A DNA stretch of 64,000 bases. It comes from Flavobacteriales bacterium (lineage in GTDB: Bacteria; Bacteroidota; Bacteroidia; Flavobacteriales_F; PHOS-HE28). Positions 25,373-32,708 of the stretch are shown here, piece after piece. The stretch is from assembly GCA_016788635.1 (NCBI GenBank), contig JAEUSU010000008.1, positions 124,001 through 188,000 on the forward strand, written 5' to 3'. The notes under the pieces are model-generated. The model had not been told where the DNA came from, searched no databases, and saw only the letters and a list, made by a program, of their open reading frames with translations. A program made the position numbers and the translations under genes. Position 1 is the first letter of the stretch, and each line of letters starts with the position of its first letter.

Positions 25373-27538
25373 ATGCGCATGATCAAGACGCTTTCCTTCA
25401 GCCTGTTACTCGCTTCCATGTGGCTTCCTTGCGGTGCCTTTGGTCAGGGTGAAGGCACCTCCTTCAACTGGAAATTCGAGGAGGCCAACAAGCTGATGGA
25501 GGAGAAGTTCTTCAACCAGGCAGCCGATATCTGGAAGCCGCTGGTGGAGGCCCAGCCCAACAATGCGAACCTCAATTACAAGCTTGGGCTCAGCTATTTC
25601 AACTCCTACAACCAGAAGGGCAAGGCGTTCCCGTACTTGAAAAGGGCGTCGGACCTGCGTACGGCGAAGTATGGCTCGGGCCTTTCCGCCGGCTACGACC
25701 CCTTCGAACCCAAGGAGACCAATTCGCCCATTGAGGTGGAGTATTACGTGGCCCGTTGCTACCACATCATGGCCAACCTGGATTCCGCCGACATGTATTA
25801 CTCCCGCTACATGGCCCTTACCGTGCCGGAGAACGACCTGTACAAGCAGGCGGTGCGCGGCAAGGAACAGGTGGCCAATGCCCGCGTGCTCATGGCCACC
25901 CCCCACAACTGGGCGGTGAGCAACCTGGGCAACAAGGTGAACTCGGAGTATCCTGATTTCAGCCCGGTGCTTTCCGTGGACGGCAACGCGCTCTTCTACA
26001 CCAGCCGCAGGATCCGTCCGGACAGTTCCAACCTGGATGTGTTCGACCCCCTCGCCGGCCTGCCTTATGAGAACATCTACGTGAGCTATAAGGACCGCAA
26101 CGGTGTGTGGCAGCCCGCCGAACTGCTGAACGTGAACCCGCCGGGCGCCGGCCACATGGCCATTGTGAACGTGGCGGCCGATGGGCAGACCCTGCTCATC
26201 TACCGCGATGACAATGGGAACGGGAACGTTTACATCAGCAAGCTCGTCGGTGAATTGTGGAGCGATCCCGTGCTCATCGGCAGTGATGTGAACACCCGCA
26301 GTTGGGAACCGCACGCGGCCATCACCGCGGATGAGAACACGCTCTACTTCATCAGCGACCGCAAGGGCGGCCTGGGCGGCAGGGACATCTACCGTGTGGT
26401 GAAGCTGCCCAATGGCGAGTGGAGCAAGGCCGTGAACCTGGGTGCCGCAGTGAACACACCCTATGATGAGGACGGTGTTTTCATTCATCCCAACGGCCGT
26501 CTGCTCTACTTCTCCTCCAAGGGGCACAACAGCATGGGGGGCTTCGACATCTTCACCACTGAATTGCAGGACGATGGCACCTGGTCCAAGCCGGAGAACC
26601 TGGGCCACCCGGTGAACACCGTGGATGATGACGTCTTTTTCGTGACCACGGCGGACGGTCGTCGCGGATACTTCAGTTCGGAGAAACTCGAAGGCTTCGG
26701 GGAGAAGGACATCTACTTCGTGGACCTGCCTGAGGATATGGAGGCTGAAGGGTTAGCGGTGCTGAAGGGCTTCATCATCCCCCCACCAGGCCAGCCGCTG
26801 CCGCCCAGCACCATTCTCTACGTCACCAACAAGAAGACAGGCGAGGTGAAGGCCTACAAACCACGCCAGCGCGATGGGGTGTACGTGGTCATCCTGGCTC
26901 CGTGCAACGAGTACAACCTGGACTACCGCGTGGATGACAAGACCATCCACACCGAGGACATCTTCGTGGAATGCGAAACAGCCTATCAGGAGATCAATAA
27001 GGAGATCTACCTCAACCCTGTTTCGATCATGGGGCCGGCCAGCATTGTTGACCTACCCAAAGGTTCACCCCCGGGAAGCAAGGAGAAGGGCCTGCCTGTG
27101 GGCAAGCCGCTCACCGATGCGGAGTTGAAGGAGAAGGGCAAGAAACACGTGATGCCCGATGCCAGTTATGCAGGCGAATACGCCAAGTACTACGCTTACA
27201 ACCAGAAGGACATTGACCAGGCCGATGCCGAGTGGACGGCCTTTGTCGACAAGGTCGTGGCCCTGTTGGAAAAGAATGGCAAGGCCAACGTGGTCATCGA
27301 GGCCAGCGCCAGCCATGTGCCCACCAAGACCTTCGGTTCCAACGAGAACCTGAGCACCGCCCGCATGGAGGACGCACGCAAACGCCTGATCGAGGCGGTC
27401 CAGGCACGCGGTAAGGATCCCGCCAACATCTTCCTGGAAGCCGTGAACCACCTGGTGCAGGGCCCCAAATACAATGGCGATTGGAAGGACACCGAGAAGT
27501 ACGGCCGATTCCAGTACGCGAAGCTGAAAGTGCGCTGA
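25373..27538 (+). CDS. TPR / PD40-propeller / OmpA-like protein (PorE-like architecture)
   Basis: A 721-residue exported protein. A signal peptide (MRMIKTLSFSLLLASMWLPC to about residue 25) precedes TPR-like helices (about 35-180, with NANLNYKLGLSYFNSYNQKG). A WD40/PD40 beta-propeller spans about 190-455, with repeated units such as YFISDRKGGLGGRDIYRV and YFSSEKLEGFGEKDIYFVDL. A carboxypeptidase-regulatory-like beta domain (about 462-550) and a C-terminal OmpA-like domain (about 600-721) follow. The latter has VVIEASASHVPTKTFGSNEN then LSTARMEDARKRLIEAV, but the Asp of the usual TD motif is absent. From memory, this order of domains is that of PorE, a periplasmic T9SS component, so a role in T9SS or envelope anchoring is plausible but unproven. 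Confidence 0.82.
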   Translation: MRMIKTLSFSLLLASMWLPCGAFGQGEGTSFNWKFEEANKLMEEKFFNQAADIWKPLVEAQPNNANLNYKLGLSYFNSYNQKGKAFPYLKRASDLRTAKYGSGLSAGYDPFEPKETNSPIEVEYYVARCYHIMANLDSADMYYSRYMALTVPENDLYKQAVRGKEQVANARVLMATPHNWAVSNLGNKVNSEYPDFSPVLSVDGNALFYTSRRIRPDSSNLDVFDPLAGLPYENIYVSYKDRNGVWQPAELLNVNPPGAGHMAIVNVAADGQTLLIYRDDNGNGNVYISKLVGELWSDPVLIGSDVNTRSWEPHAAITADENTLYFISDRKGGLGGRDIYRVVKLPNGEWSKAVNLGAAVNTPYDEDGVFIHPNGRLLYFSSKGHNSMGGFDIFTTELQDDGTWSKPENLGHPVNTVDDDVFFVTTADGRRGYFSSEKLEGFGEKDIYFVDLPEDMEAEGLAVLKGFIIPPPGQPLPPSTILYVTNKKTGEVKAYKPRQRDGVYVVILAPCNEYNLDYRVDDKTIHTEDIFVECETAYQEINKEIYLNPVSIMGPASIVDLPKGSPPGSKEKGLPVGKPLTDAELKEKGKKHVMPDASYAGEYAKYYAYNQKDIDQADAEWTAFVDKVVALLEKNGKANVVIEASASHVPTKTFGSNENLSTARMEDARKRLIEAVQARGKDPANIFLEAVNHLVQGPKYNGDWKDTEKYGRFQYAKLKVR

Positions 27539-27560
27539 GCACCTTCGTGGAAAATTCGGA

Positions 27561-27587
27561 AAGGCCCCGCTGCGAGCGGGGCTTTTT
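27561..27587 (+). terminator. Rho-independent terminator
   Basis: A stem GCCCCGC/GCGGGGC (27564-27570 with 27576-27582), extendable by A-T pairs, has a five-base loop and TTTTT. It closes the PorE-like gene. Confidence 0.88.
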
Positions 27588-27593
27588 CGTGGT

Positions 27594-27601
27594 CACCTTT
27601 G
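27594..27601 (+). promoter_or_regulatory. -7 promoter element of the exonuclease gene
   Basis: CACCTTTG, one mismatch from TAnnTTTG, lies immediately after the terminator and 3 bases before the ATG at 27605. A leaderless transcript is predicted. Confidence 0.42.
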
Positions 27602-27604
27602 GGC

Positions 27605-28375
27605 ATGCTCATGCTTGAACGCCCGCTGGCCATCTTCGATCTGGAGACCACGGGCATCCGCATAGGCCGCGATCGGATCGTGCAGATCGGCATTGTGCGG
27701 CTGATGCCCGGGGGAGAACGCGAACGGTACCAGAGCCTGGTGAACCCGGGCATGCCCATTCCTCCGGAGGCCTCCGAAGTACATGGCATCACCGATGCCG
27801 ACGTGGCCGATGCACCCGACCTGAAGGCTATCGCATCGGATATTCTGGGTCAACTTGAAGGCTGCGACCTGGGTGGTTTCAATTGCCTGCGCTTCGATGT
27901 GCCCTTCCTGGCGGAGGAAATGGCCCGTGTGGGTGTGGAGTGGTACCCTTCGGCCGCGCGGGTGGTGGACGTGCAGCGGATCTATCACCGCATGGAACCA
28001 CGTGACTTGAGCGCAGCGCTACGTTTCTATTGCGACCGCGACCATGCCGGGGCGCACGATGCACTCGCCGATGTGGAAGCCACGGCAGATGTCCTCCTGG
28101 CCCAGGTGCAGCGCTACCCGGACCGCTTGAAGCCCAGTGTGGACTTTCTGGGTGAATTGAGCGGCGACAGGGATCGCAGTCCCGACCCTGCCGGCAAATT
28201 GCGCTACGACGATCGGGGCCACATCTGCATAGGCTTTGGCAAGTACCAGGGCTGGAACCTGGAGACCATCGGCCGCAACGACCCCGGATACCTGCAATGG
28301 CTGATGACGAAGGCGGAACTACCCGCCACCACCCTCACGGTGATGCGCAACGCACTGGCCGACCTCACCGCATGA
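27605..28375 (+). CDS. DnaQ-like 3'-5' exonuclease
   Basis: A 256-residue DEDDh exonuclease. Motif I is AIFDLETTGIRIG (about residue 10, DxE), motif II lies around GGFNCLRFDVPFLAEEM (about 96-112), and motif III is HDALADVEATADVLL (about 152-166, HxxxxxD). The C-terminal 60 residues, with YDDRGHICIGFGKYQGWNLE and DPGYLQWLM, form an extra domain often seen after this exonuclease in Bacteroidota. It may trim DNA during repair or proofread; the partner is unknown. Its TGA overlaps the next gene's ATG (ATGA). Confidence 0.9.
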   Translation: MLMLERPLAIFDLETTGIRIGRDRIVQIGIVRLMPGGERERYQSLVNPGMPIPPEASEVHGITDADVADAPDLKAIASDILGQLEGCDLGGFNCLRFDVPFLAEEMARVGVEWYPSAARVVDVQRIYHRMEPRDLSAALRFYCDRDHAGAHDALADVEATADVLLAQVQRYPDRLKPSVDFLGELSGDRDRSPDPAGKLRYDDRGHICIGFGKYQGWNLETIGRNDPGYLQWLMTKAELPATTLTVMRNALADLTA

Positions 28376-28989
28376 AGCTGGTCTGCATTGGACGGAACTA
28401 CAGGGCGCATGCGGCTGAGTTGGGCAATGCCGTGCCTGGGGAGCCGGTCATTTTCCTGAAACCATCCACCGCCCTGGTGCCCCCGGGTGAGCCCATCCCA
28501 TTGCCCCCCTTCAGCCGGGAAGTGCATCATGAAGTGGAAGTGGTGGTGGCCATTGGCAAGCGCTGCCGCAATGTGAGCGCACGCGATGCCATGGACTACG
28601 TGGAAGGCCTCACCATCGGGCTGGACCTGACCGCACGGGATGTGCAGGAGGAGTTGAAGCGGAAGGGGCTTCCGTGGGAAAAGGCCAAGGCATATGACGG
28701 TTCAGCAGTGGTGGCCCAACGCCGCATAGGGGTGGGCCTGGTGGACCTGGAGAAGGGGGTCGACTTCCGCCTGCTCCGCAACGGTGCCGTGGTGCAGCAA
28801 GGGCGCACCAACGATATGGTGCATCCCATTCCGGACCTCATAGCATACGCATCAAAGTATATGACCCTGGAGCCGGGGGACCTGTTGTTCACCGGTACCC
28901 CCGAAGGGGTGGGGCCACTGGCCCCAGGCGACAAACTGGACGCGTTCCTGGGTGAGGAACACCTGCTGAGCATTTCCGTCGCTGACTGA
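28372..28989 (+). CDS. Fumarylacetoacetate hydrolase family protein
   Basis: A 205-residue FAH-fold enzyme. The ATG at 28372 begins MKLVCIGRNYRAHAAELGN, the usual N terminus of the short acylpyruvate hydrolase/oxaloacetate decarboxylase-like members. The metal site is visible in SREVHHEVEVVVAIGK (HxE...E, about 46-61) and LTIGLDLTARDVQ (Asp, about 85-92), with GSAVVAQ and LLFTGTPEGVGPLAPGD further on. The substrate is a 2-oxo acid of the pyruvate or oxaloacetate type, not identifiable here. It is translationally coupled to the exonuclease. Confidence 0.92.
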   Translation: MKLVCIGRNYRAHAAELGNAVPGEPVIFLKPSTALVPPGEPIPLPPFSREVHHEVEVVVAIGKRCRNVSARDAMDYVEGLTIGLDLTARDVQEELKRKGLPWEKAKAYDGSAVVAQRRIGVGLVDLEKGVDFRLLRNGAVVQQGRTNDMVHPIPDLIAYASKYMTLEPGDLLFTGTPEGVGPLAPGDKLDAFLGEEHLLSISVAD

Positions 28990-29016
28990 CCGCCAAGTCC
29001 TTCCCGGACGGACGGC

Positions 29017-29024
29017 TAACTTCG
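29017..29024 (+). promoter_or_regulatory. -7 promoter element of the Kdo cluster
   Basis: TAACTTCG, one mismatch from TAnnTTTG, ends 35 bases before kdsA. A purine-rich AGGAGAA lies just before the kdsA ATG and could act as a ribosome-binding site. Confidence 0.45.
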
Positions 29025-29059
29025 CGCCCGTTATTCGCTGAAGCGAACGCAGGAGAACC

Positions 29060-29902
29060 ATGACCAAGATCGTCCAAGTCGGCCACATCGCTTGCGGCAG
29101 CGAGCAGCTCTTCCTCATCTCCGGTCCGTGCGTGATCGAGACCGAGGACGTGATGCTGCGCACCGCCGAGAAGCTCAAGGAAGTGAGCGAGCGCATGAAG
29201 GTGCCCGTGATCTTCAAGAGCAGCTTCACGAAGGACAACCGCAGCAGCGTCGACTTCTACCAGGGCCCCGGCCTGGATGAAGGCTTGAAGGTGCTCGCGC
29301 GGATCAAGAAGGACTTCGGCTTCCCCATCCTCACGGACATCCACTACCCCAGCCAAGCGAAGCCCGCCGCCGAGGTGTGCGACGTGATCCAGATCCCCGC
29401 CTACCTGGTGATGCAGACCACCTTGGTGACCGAAGCCGCCAAAACCGGCGCCGTCATCAACTTGAAGCACGCGCAATTCCTCGCTCCGGAGAACATGATC
29501 AACCCGGCGAAGAAGTGCGAGAGCGTGGGCAACAGCAAGATCATCCTCACCGAGCGCGGCTACACCTTCGGCTATAACGACCTGGTGGTGGACCCGCGTG
29601 CCTTCTATCACATGCGAAAGACCGGCTACCCACTGGTCTTCGACATCACGCACAGCATCCGCAAGTACGGCATCCCCAGCGCCGACCCACGCGGCGGCAA
29701 CCGCGATGTGATGCCCACCATCGCCCGTGCCGGTGTGGCCGCCGGTGTTGATGGCGTCTTCATTGAAACGCACCCCGATCCCAGTGCTGCGAAGTGCGAC
29801 GCCGCCAGCCAGCTCTGCGTGTACGACCTGGAGGAATTCCTCAAGCCGCTTCTCGACATCCACGCAGTGGAAGTGAAGCATCGGGCGCAGGTAACCGCGT
29901 GA
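29060..29902 (+). CDS. kdsA: 3-deoxy-8-phosphooctulonate synthase (Kdo-8-P synthase)
   Basis: A 280-residue aldolase-like synthase that condenses D-arabinose 5-phosphate with phosphoenolpyruvate to Kdo-8-phosphate, the committed step for the inner core sugar of lipopolysaccharide. Family motifs: FLISGPCVIE (about 18-27), VIFKSSFTKDNRSS, PILTDIHYPSQAKPAAEVCD, QIPAYLVMQTTL and IFDITHS-like VFDITHSIRKYG. Cys24 in GPCVIE marks the metal-dependent class; non-metal enzymes have Asn there. The next gene is the aldolase-CBS fusion (37 bases) and then a KdsC-like phosphatase, so three consecutive genes fit one pathway. Confidence 0.96.
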   Translation: MTKIVQVGHIACGSEQLFLISGPCVIETEDVMLRTAEKLKEVSERMKVPVIFKSSFTKDNRSSVDFYQGPGLDEGLKVLARIKKDFGFPILTDIHYPSQAKPAAEVCDVIQIPAYLVMQTTLVTEAAKTGAVINLKHAQFLAPENMINPAKKCESVGNSKIILTERGYTFGYNDLVVDPRAFYHMRKTGYPLVFDITHSIRKYGIPSADPRGGNRDVMPTIARAGVAAGVDGVFIETHPDPSAAKCDAASQLCVYDLEEFLKPLLDIHAVEVKHRAQVTA

Positions 29903-29939
29903 CCATCTTCACATTCCCTACCACCTTCACCCGCATTCC

Positions 29940-30962
29940 ATGGAACTCTACCTCGACAGCGCCGACATCAAGGAGATCGACGAAGCCTTCAAGCTCGGTT
30001 TCCTCACCGGCCTCACCACCACGCCCACGTTCATGCACCGCGGTGGTGTCACGAACATCGACAAGATGATCCTCGACCTCGCCAAGAAGGTGCCCATCCT
30101 GCAGGTGGAGGCCCTGGGCGAGACTGCCGAGGAAGTGGTAAAAGAGGCCAAGCGCCAGCTGAAGATGGGCTTGAAGAAGGAGACCACCGTCTTCAAGATC
30201 CCCGTGAGCCTCGAAGGCCTTCGTGCCTGCCGCATGCTGCGCAACGAGGGCATCATGGTGAACGTGCACCTGGTGTACACCATCCAGCAGGCCTACATGG
30301 CCATGCAGGCCGGCGCGAGCTACGTATGCCCGCTCGTGGGCCGCTTGCAGGATCAGGGCCACGACGCGCTCGCCCTCGTGGAGCAGTGCGTGCGTGCCGT
30401 GAACTACTACGGCTATGACACCAAGATCATGTTCAGCAGCGTGCGCACCGTGGAGCATGTGCGCAATGCCGTGGAGTTGGGCGTTCACACGATCACCGTG
30501 CCCTGGAAGCTGATGAAGCAGCTCACCGACAACCACTTCACGGCCATCGGCACCAAGCAGTTCTATGTGGACACGCGCCTGATCACCATGAAGGTGAAGG
30601 ACGTGCTCTCGCGCAGCAACCCCGTGGTGAAGGACAGCGCCACCGTGAGCGAAGCGCTCGTGGAGATGACCAAGCACGGCTTCGGCGCGGTGATGGTGGT
30701 GGATGCGAAGGGCAAGAACATAGGCGTCTTCACCGATGGTGGCCTTCGTCGCGGCATCGAGAAGGAAGGCAACAAGTTCCTCGCGAAGAAGCTGAGCGCG
30801 CTGAAGTTCAACGCGCCCTTCACCATCTCGCCAGAAGCGCTGCTCGATGAAGCGCAGAAGGCCTTCAAGGAGCACAAGGTGGACACGTTGAGCGTGAGCG
30901 AGAACGGCAAGCAGCTCGGCATGCTCGACATCCAGGACCTGATGAAGGCTATTGCGGGTTGA
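29940..30962 (+). CDS. FSA/transaldolase-fold aldolase fused to a KdsD-like CBS pair
   Basis: A 340-residue two-part protein. Residues 1-215 have the fructose-6-phosphate aldolase fold: MELYLDSADIKEIDE (Asp6), LTGLTTTPTFM (Thr26, but Thr28 where Asn is normal), Gln55 in ILQVEA, Schiff-base Lys86 in VFKIPVSLEGLRACRML, His110 in VHLVY where Thr is normal, and Leu132 in YVCPLVGR where E. coli FSA has Tyr. Residues about 220-340 are two CBS domains with VFTDGGLRRGIE, very close to the FTDGDLRR motif of KdsD. KdsD, the arabinose-5-phosphate isomerase, has the same CBS pair behind a SIS domain. Between kdsA and a kdsC-like gene, this protein may supply arabinose 5-phosphate; that is inference. Conserved Lys86 supports real aldolase chemistry. 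Confidence 0.88.
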   Translation: MELYLDSADIKEIDEAFKLGFLTGLTTTPTFMHRGGVTNIDKMILDLAKKVPILQVEALGETAEEVVKEAKRQLKMGLKKETTVFKIPVSLEGLRACRMLRNEGIMVNVHLVYTIQQAYMAMQAGASYVCPLVGRLQDQGHDALALVEQCVRAVNYYGYDTKIMFSSVRTVEHVRNAVELGVHTITVPWKLMKQLTDNHFTAIGTKQFYVDTRLITMKVKDVLSRSNPVVKDSATVSEALVEMTKHGFGAVMVVDAKGKNIGVFTDGGLRRGIEKEGNKFLAKKLSALKFNAPFTISPEALLDEAQKAFKEHKVDTLSVSENGKQLGMLDIQDLMKAIAG

Positions 30963-31020
30963 GGGTTGGAGGTTGATGTAGTTGAGGGTCGAATGACCTG
31001 ACCAGGAGCAACTGGCAACC

Positions 31021-31683
31021 ATGAATCGCGAAAGGCAACGCTGGGTGAAGGACGAGGCTGAATTGAAAGTCCGCCTGTCGCGCATCCGTGCTGTGCTCTT
31101 CGACTGGGACGGCGTATTCAACGATGGCTGGAAGGACCTCGATGGCGGCAGTCCCTTCAGCGAGGTGGGCAGCATGGGCGTGAACATGCTGCGCTTCGGC
31201 CTTTGGCTGCAGAACCACGAGCAGCTCCCCTATTCGGCCATCATCACCGGCCAGCACAATGCGCATGCAGAGCGCTTCGCACAGCGCGAGAAGATGCACG
31301 GCCTGTACATGGGTTTCATCGACAAGCGAGTGGCCTTCGATGCATTCCTGGCCAAGCACGGACTCAACGCCGAAGAAGTCGCCTTCTTCTTCGATGATGC
31401 CATCGACCTGGCGGTGGCCGATCGCTGCGGGCTACGAATACTGATGCGTGGACAGGCCGGGGAGTTCTTCGCGAAACACGCGGTGCAACGCGGTTGTGTC
31501 GACGTCATCACGGCGCTGAGCGGAGGTCAGAACGGCCTGCGTGAAGCCACCGATGCGTTACTGACCCTCATGGGCCGCTTTGGCGAGGTGATCGACGACC
31601 GTGCCGCGTACAGTGCCAGGTACCAGCGCTATCTGAGGGAACGGCAGTCGGTCGCGACCGAAGTGGTGCGCCACGCGCATTGA
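31021..31683 (+). CDS. KdsC-like HAD phosphatase
   Basis: A 220-residue HAD-superfamily phosphatase without a cap domain. Motif I is LFDWDGVFNDG (Asp28 and Asp30), which parallels the DVDGVLTDG-type motif of Kdo-8-phosphate phosphatase. Motif II is AIITGQ, and motif IV is VAFFFDDAIDLAVADRCGL. The protein has about 30-40 more C-terminal residues than KdsC of E. coli and an extra N-terminal stretch of 20 residues. Placed third after kdsA and the aldolase-CBS gene, it most likely removes phosphate from Kdo-8-P, although a CMP-Kdo-unrelated sugar phosphatase role cannot be excluded. The 58-base gap upstream holds G/T-rich repeats (GGTTGAGGGTTGGAGGTTGA). Confidence 0.85.
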   Translation: MNRERQRWVKDEAELKVRLSRIRAVLFDWDGVFNDGWKDLDGGSPFSEVGSMGVNMLRFGLWLQNHEQLPYSAIITGQHNAHAERFAQREKMHGLYMGFIDKRVAFDAFLAKHGLNAEEVAFFFDDAIDLAVADRCGLRILMRGQAGEFFAKHAVQRGCVDVITALSGGQNGLREATDALLTLMGRFGEVIDDRAAYSARYQRYLRERQSVATEVVRHAH

Positions 31684-31687
31684 CCCG

Positions 31688-32107
31688 TCACCGCATCTTG
31701 ATCCGATGCACGTTCACGCCTTCGCGCACAGTGAACGTGGCATCCGCCAAATAGGGCGGGCCCATGGGCCGCATGGCATTGTTGCTGAAGCCGTAGGGCT
31801 CCGTGGGGATGCCCAGGATGTTGGTGTCCAGCTTGCCATTGGTGTTGTCGTCCACAAAGACCTTGATGGCCCATTGGCCGGGTGGCAGATCCGCGATGGT
31901 GAGGCGTGTGGTAGGGTAGGTGGCGGGCTCCCGGTGCGTAACACCACCCGTGCTTTCAGCCCAGCAATGCGCGGTGGAGCAGATCAGCACATTCACCGTG
32001 GCCCCGGGTGTCGGGGGCTTGAGCAGTTCCACCACCAGGCTCAGGCTGCCTTGGGCGGCAAGGCGGAAGGGAAAAGCGAGCAACAGAATGATCAGGGAGC
32101 GGAGCAT
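31688..32107 (-). CDS. DUF2141 domain exported protein
   Basis: A 139-residue protein with a signal peptide (MLRSLIILLLAFPFRLAAQ) and a DUF2141 beta-sandwich, a common Bacteroidota family of unknown function. The signature is WAIKVFVDDNTNGKLDTN followed by GIPTEPYGFSNNA. It starts 10 bases after the aat stop and ends 4 bases from the convergent KdsC-like gene. It is probably the last gene of the subtilisin-aat-DUF2141 run. Confidence 0.88.
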   Translation of the reverse strand: MLRSLIILLLAFPFRLAAQGSLSLVVELLKPPTPGATVNVLICSTAHCWAESTGGVTHREPATYPTTRLTIADLPPGQWAIKVFVDDNTNGKLDTNILGIPTEPYGFSNNAMRPMGPPYLADATFTVREGVNVHRIKMR

Positions 32108-32117
32108 GAGATGCGAT

Positions 32118-32708
32118 TCAGAACGTGACCGGCAAGGATAGTGCCGCAGCCAGCTGCGCTTGGAAGTCCGCGCGTGCGATCTCCACTGCTCCCAACTGCT
32201 TGGTGAAGGGGTTGCGGTACTGGGTGTCGAACAAGACAAAGCCTTGTTCTCGGAGATGACCTGAGAGGTGAAAGAACGCGGCCTTGCCGGCACCGCTTAC
32301 CCGGCTGAACATACTCTCCCCGAAGAACGCAGCCCCCAGCGCCACCCCATAGATCCCGCCCACGAGTTCATCGCCAAGCCAGGTCTCCACGCTGTGTGCG
32401 CGGCCGGCTTTGTGAAGGTCCGTGTAAGCGGCGATCATCTCCTCGGTGATCCAGGTCTCCGGGCGATCGGCGCAGGCACGCATCACTTCGGTGAAGCACC
32501 GGTCGTGCGTGAGGGTGAAGCCCTCCTGCACGAGCTGTTTGCGGGTGCTGCGCCCCATACGCAGATGATGCAGTTCAAAAACGGCGCGGGGATCGGGATC
32601 ATGCCAGTAGATCTCGCCATCCTCATGGGCCATGGGGAACCAGCCGTTGGCATAAGCGCGAAGCAGCAGCCCGGCTTCCAAACGTGGCTTTTCGGTGCGG
32701 AGGCTCAT
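32118..32708 (-). CDS. aat: Leucyl/phenylalanyl-tRNA--protein transferase
   Basis: A 196-residue enzyme that adds Leu or Phe from tRNA to proteins with N-terminal Arg or Lys, feeding the bacterial N-degron route to ClpAP. Family motifs: LLLRAYANGWFPMAHEDGEI, WHDPDPRAVFEL, TWITEEMIAAYTDLHKAGRA, HSVETWLGDELVGGIYGVAL and FGESMFSR, then LFDTQYRNPFTKQLGAVEI. The ATG at 32708 overlaps the subtilisin stop (ATGA), which fixes the start and indicates coupling. Confidence 0.96.
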   Translation of the reverse strand: MSLRTEKPRLEAGLLLRAYANGWFPMAHEDGEIYWHDPDPRAVFELHHLRMGRSTRKQLVQEGFTLTHDRCFTEVMRACADRPETWITEEMIAAYTDLHKAGRAHSVETWLGDELVGGIYGVALGAAFFGESMFSRVSGAGKAAFFHLSGHLREQGFVLFDTQYRNPFTKQLGAVEIARADFQAQLAAALSLPVTF

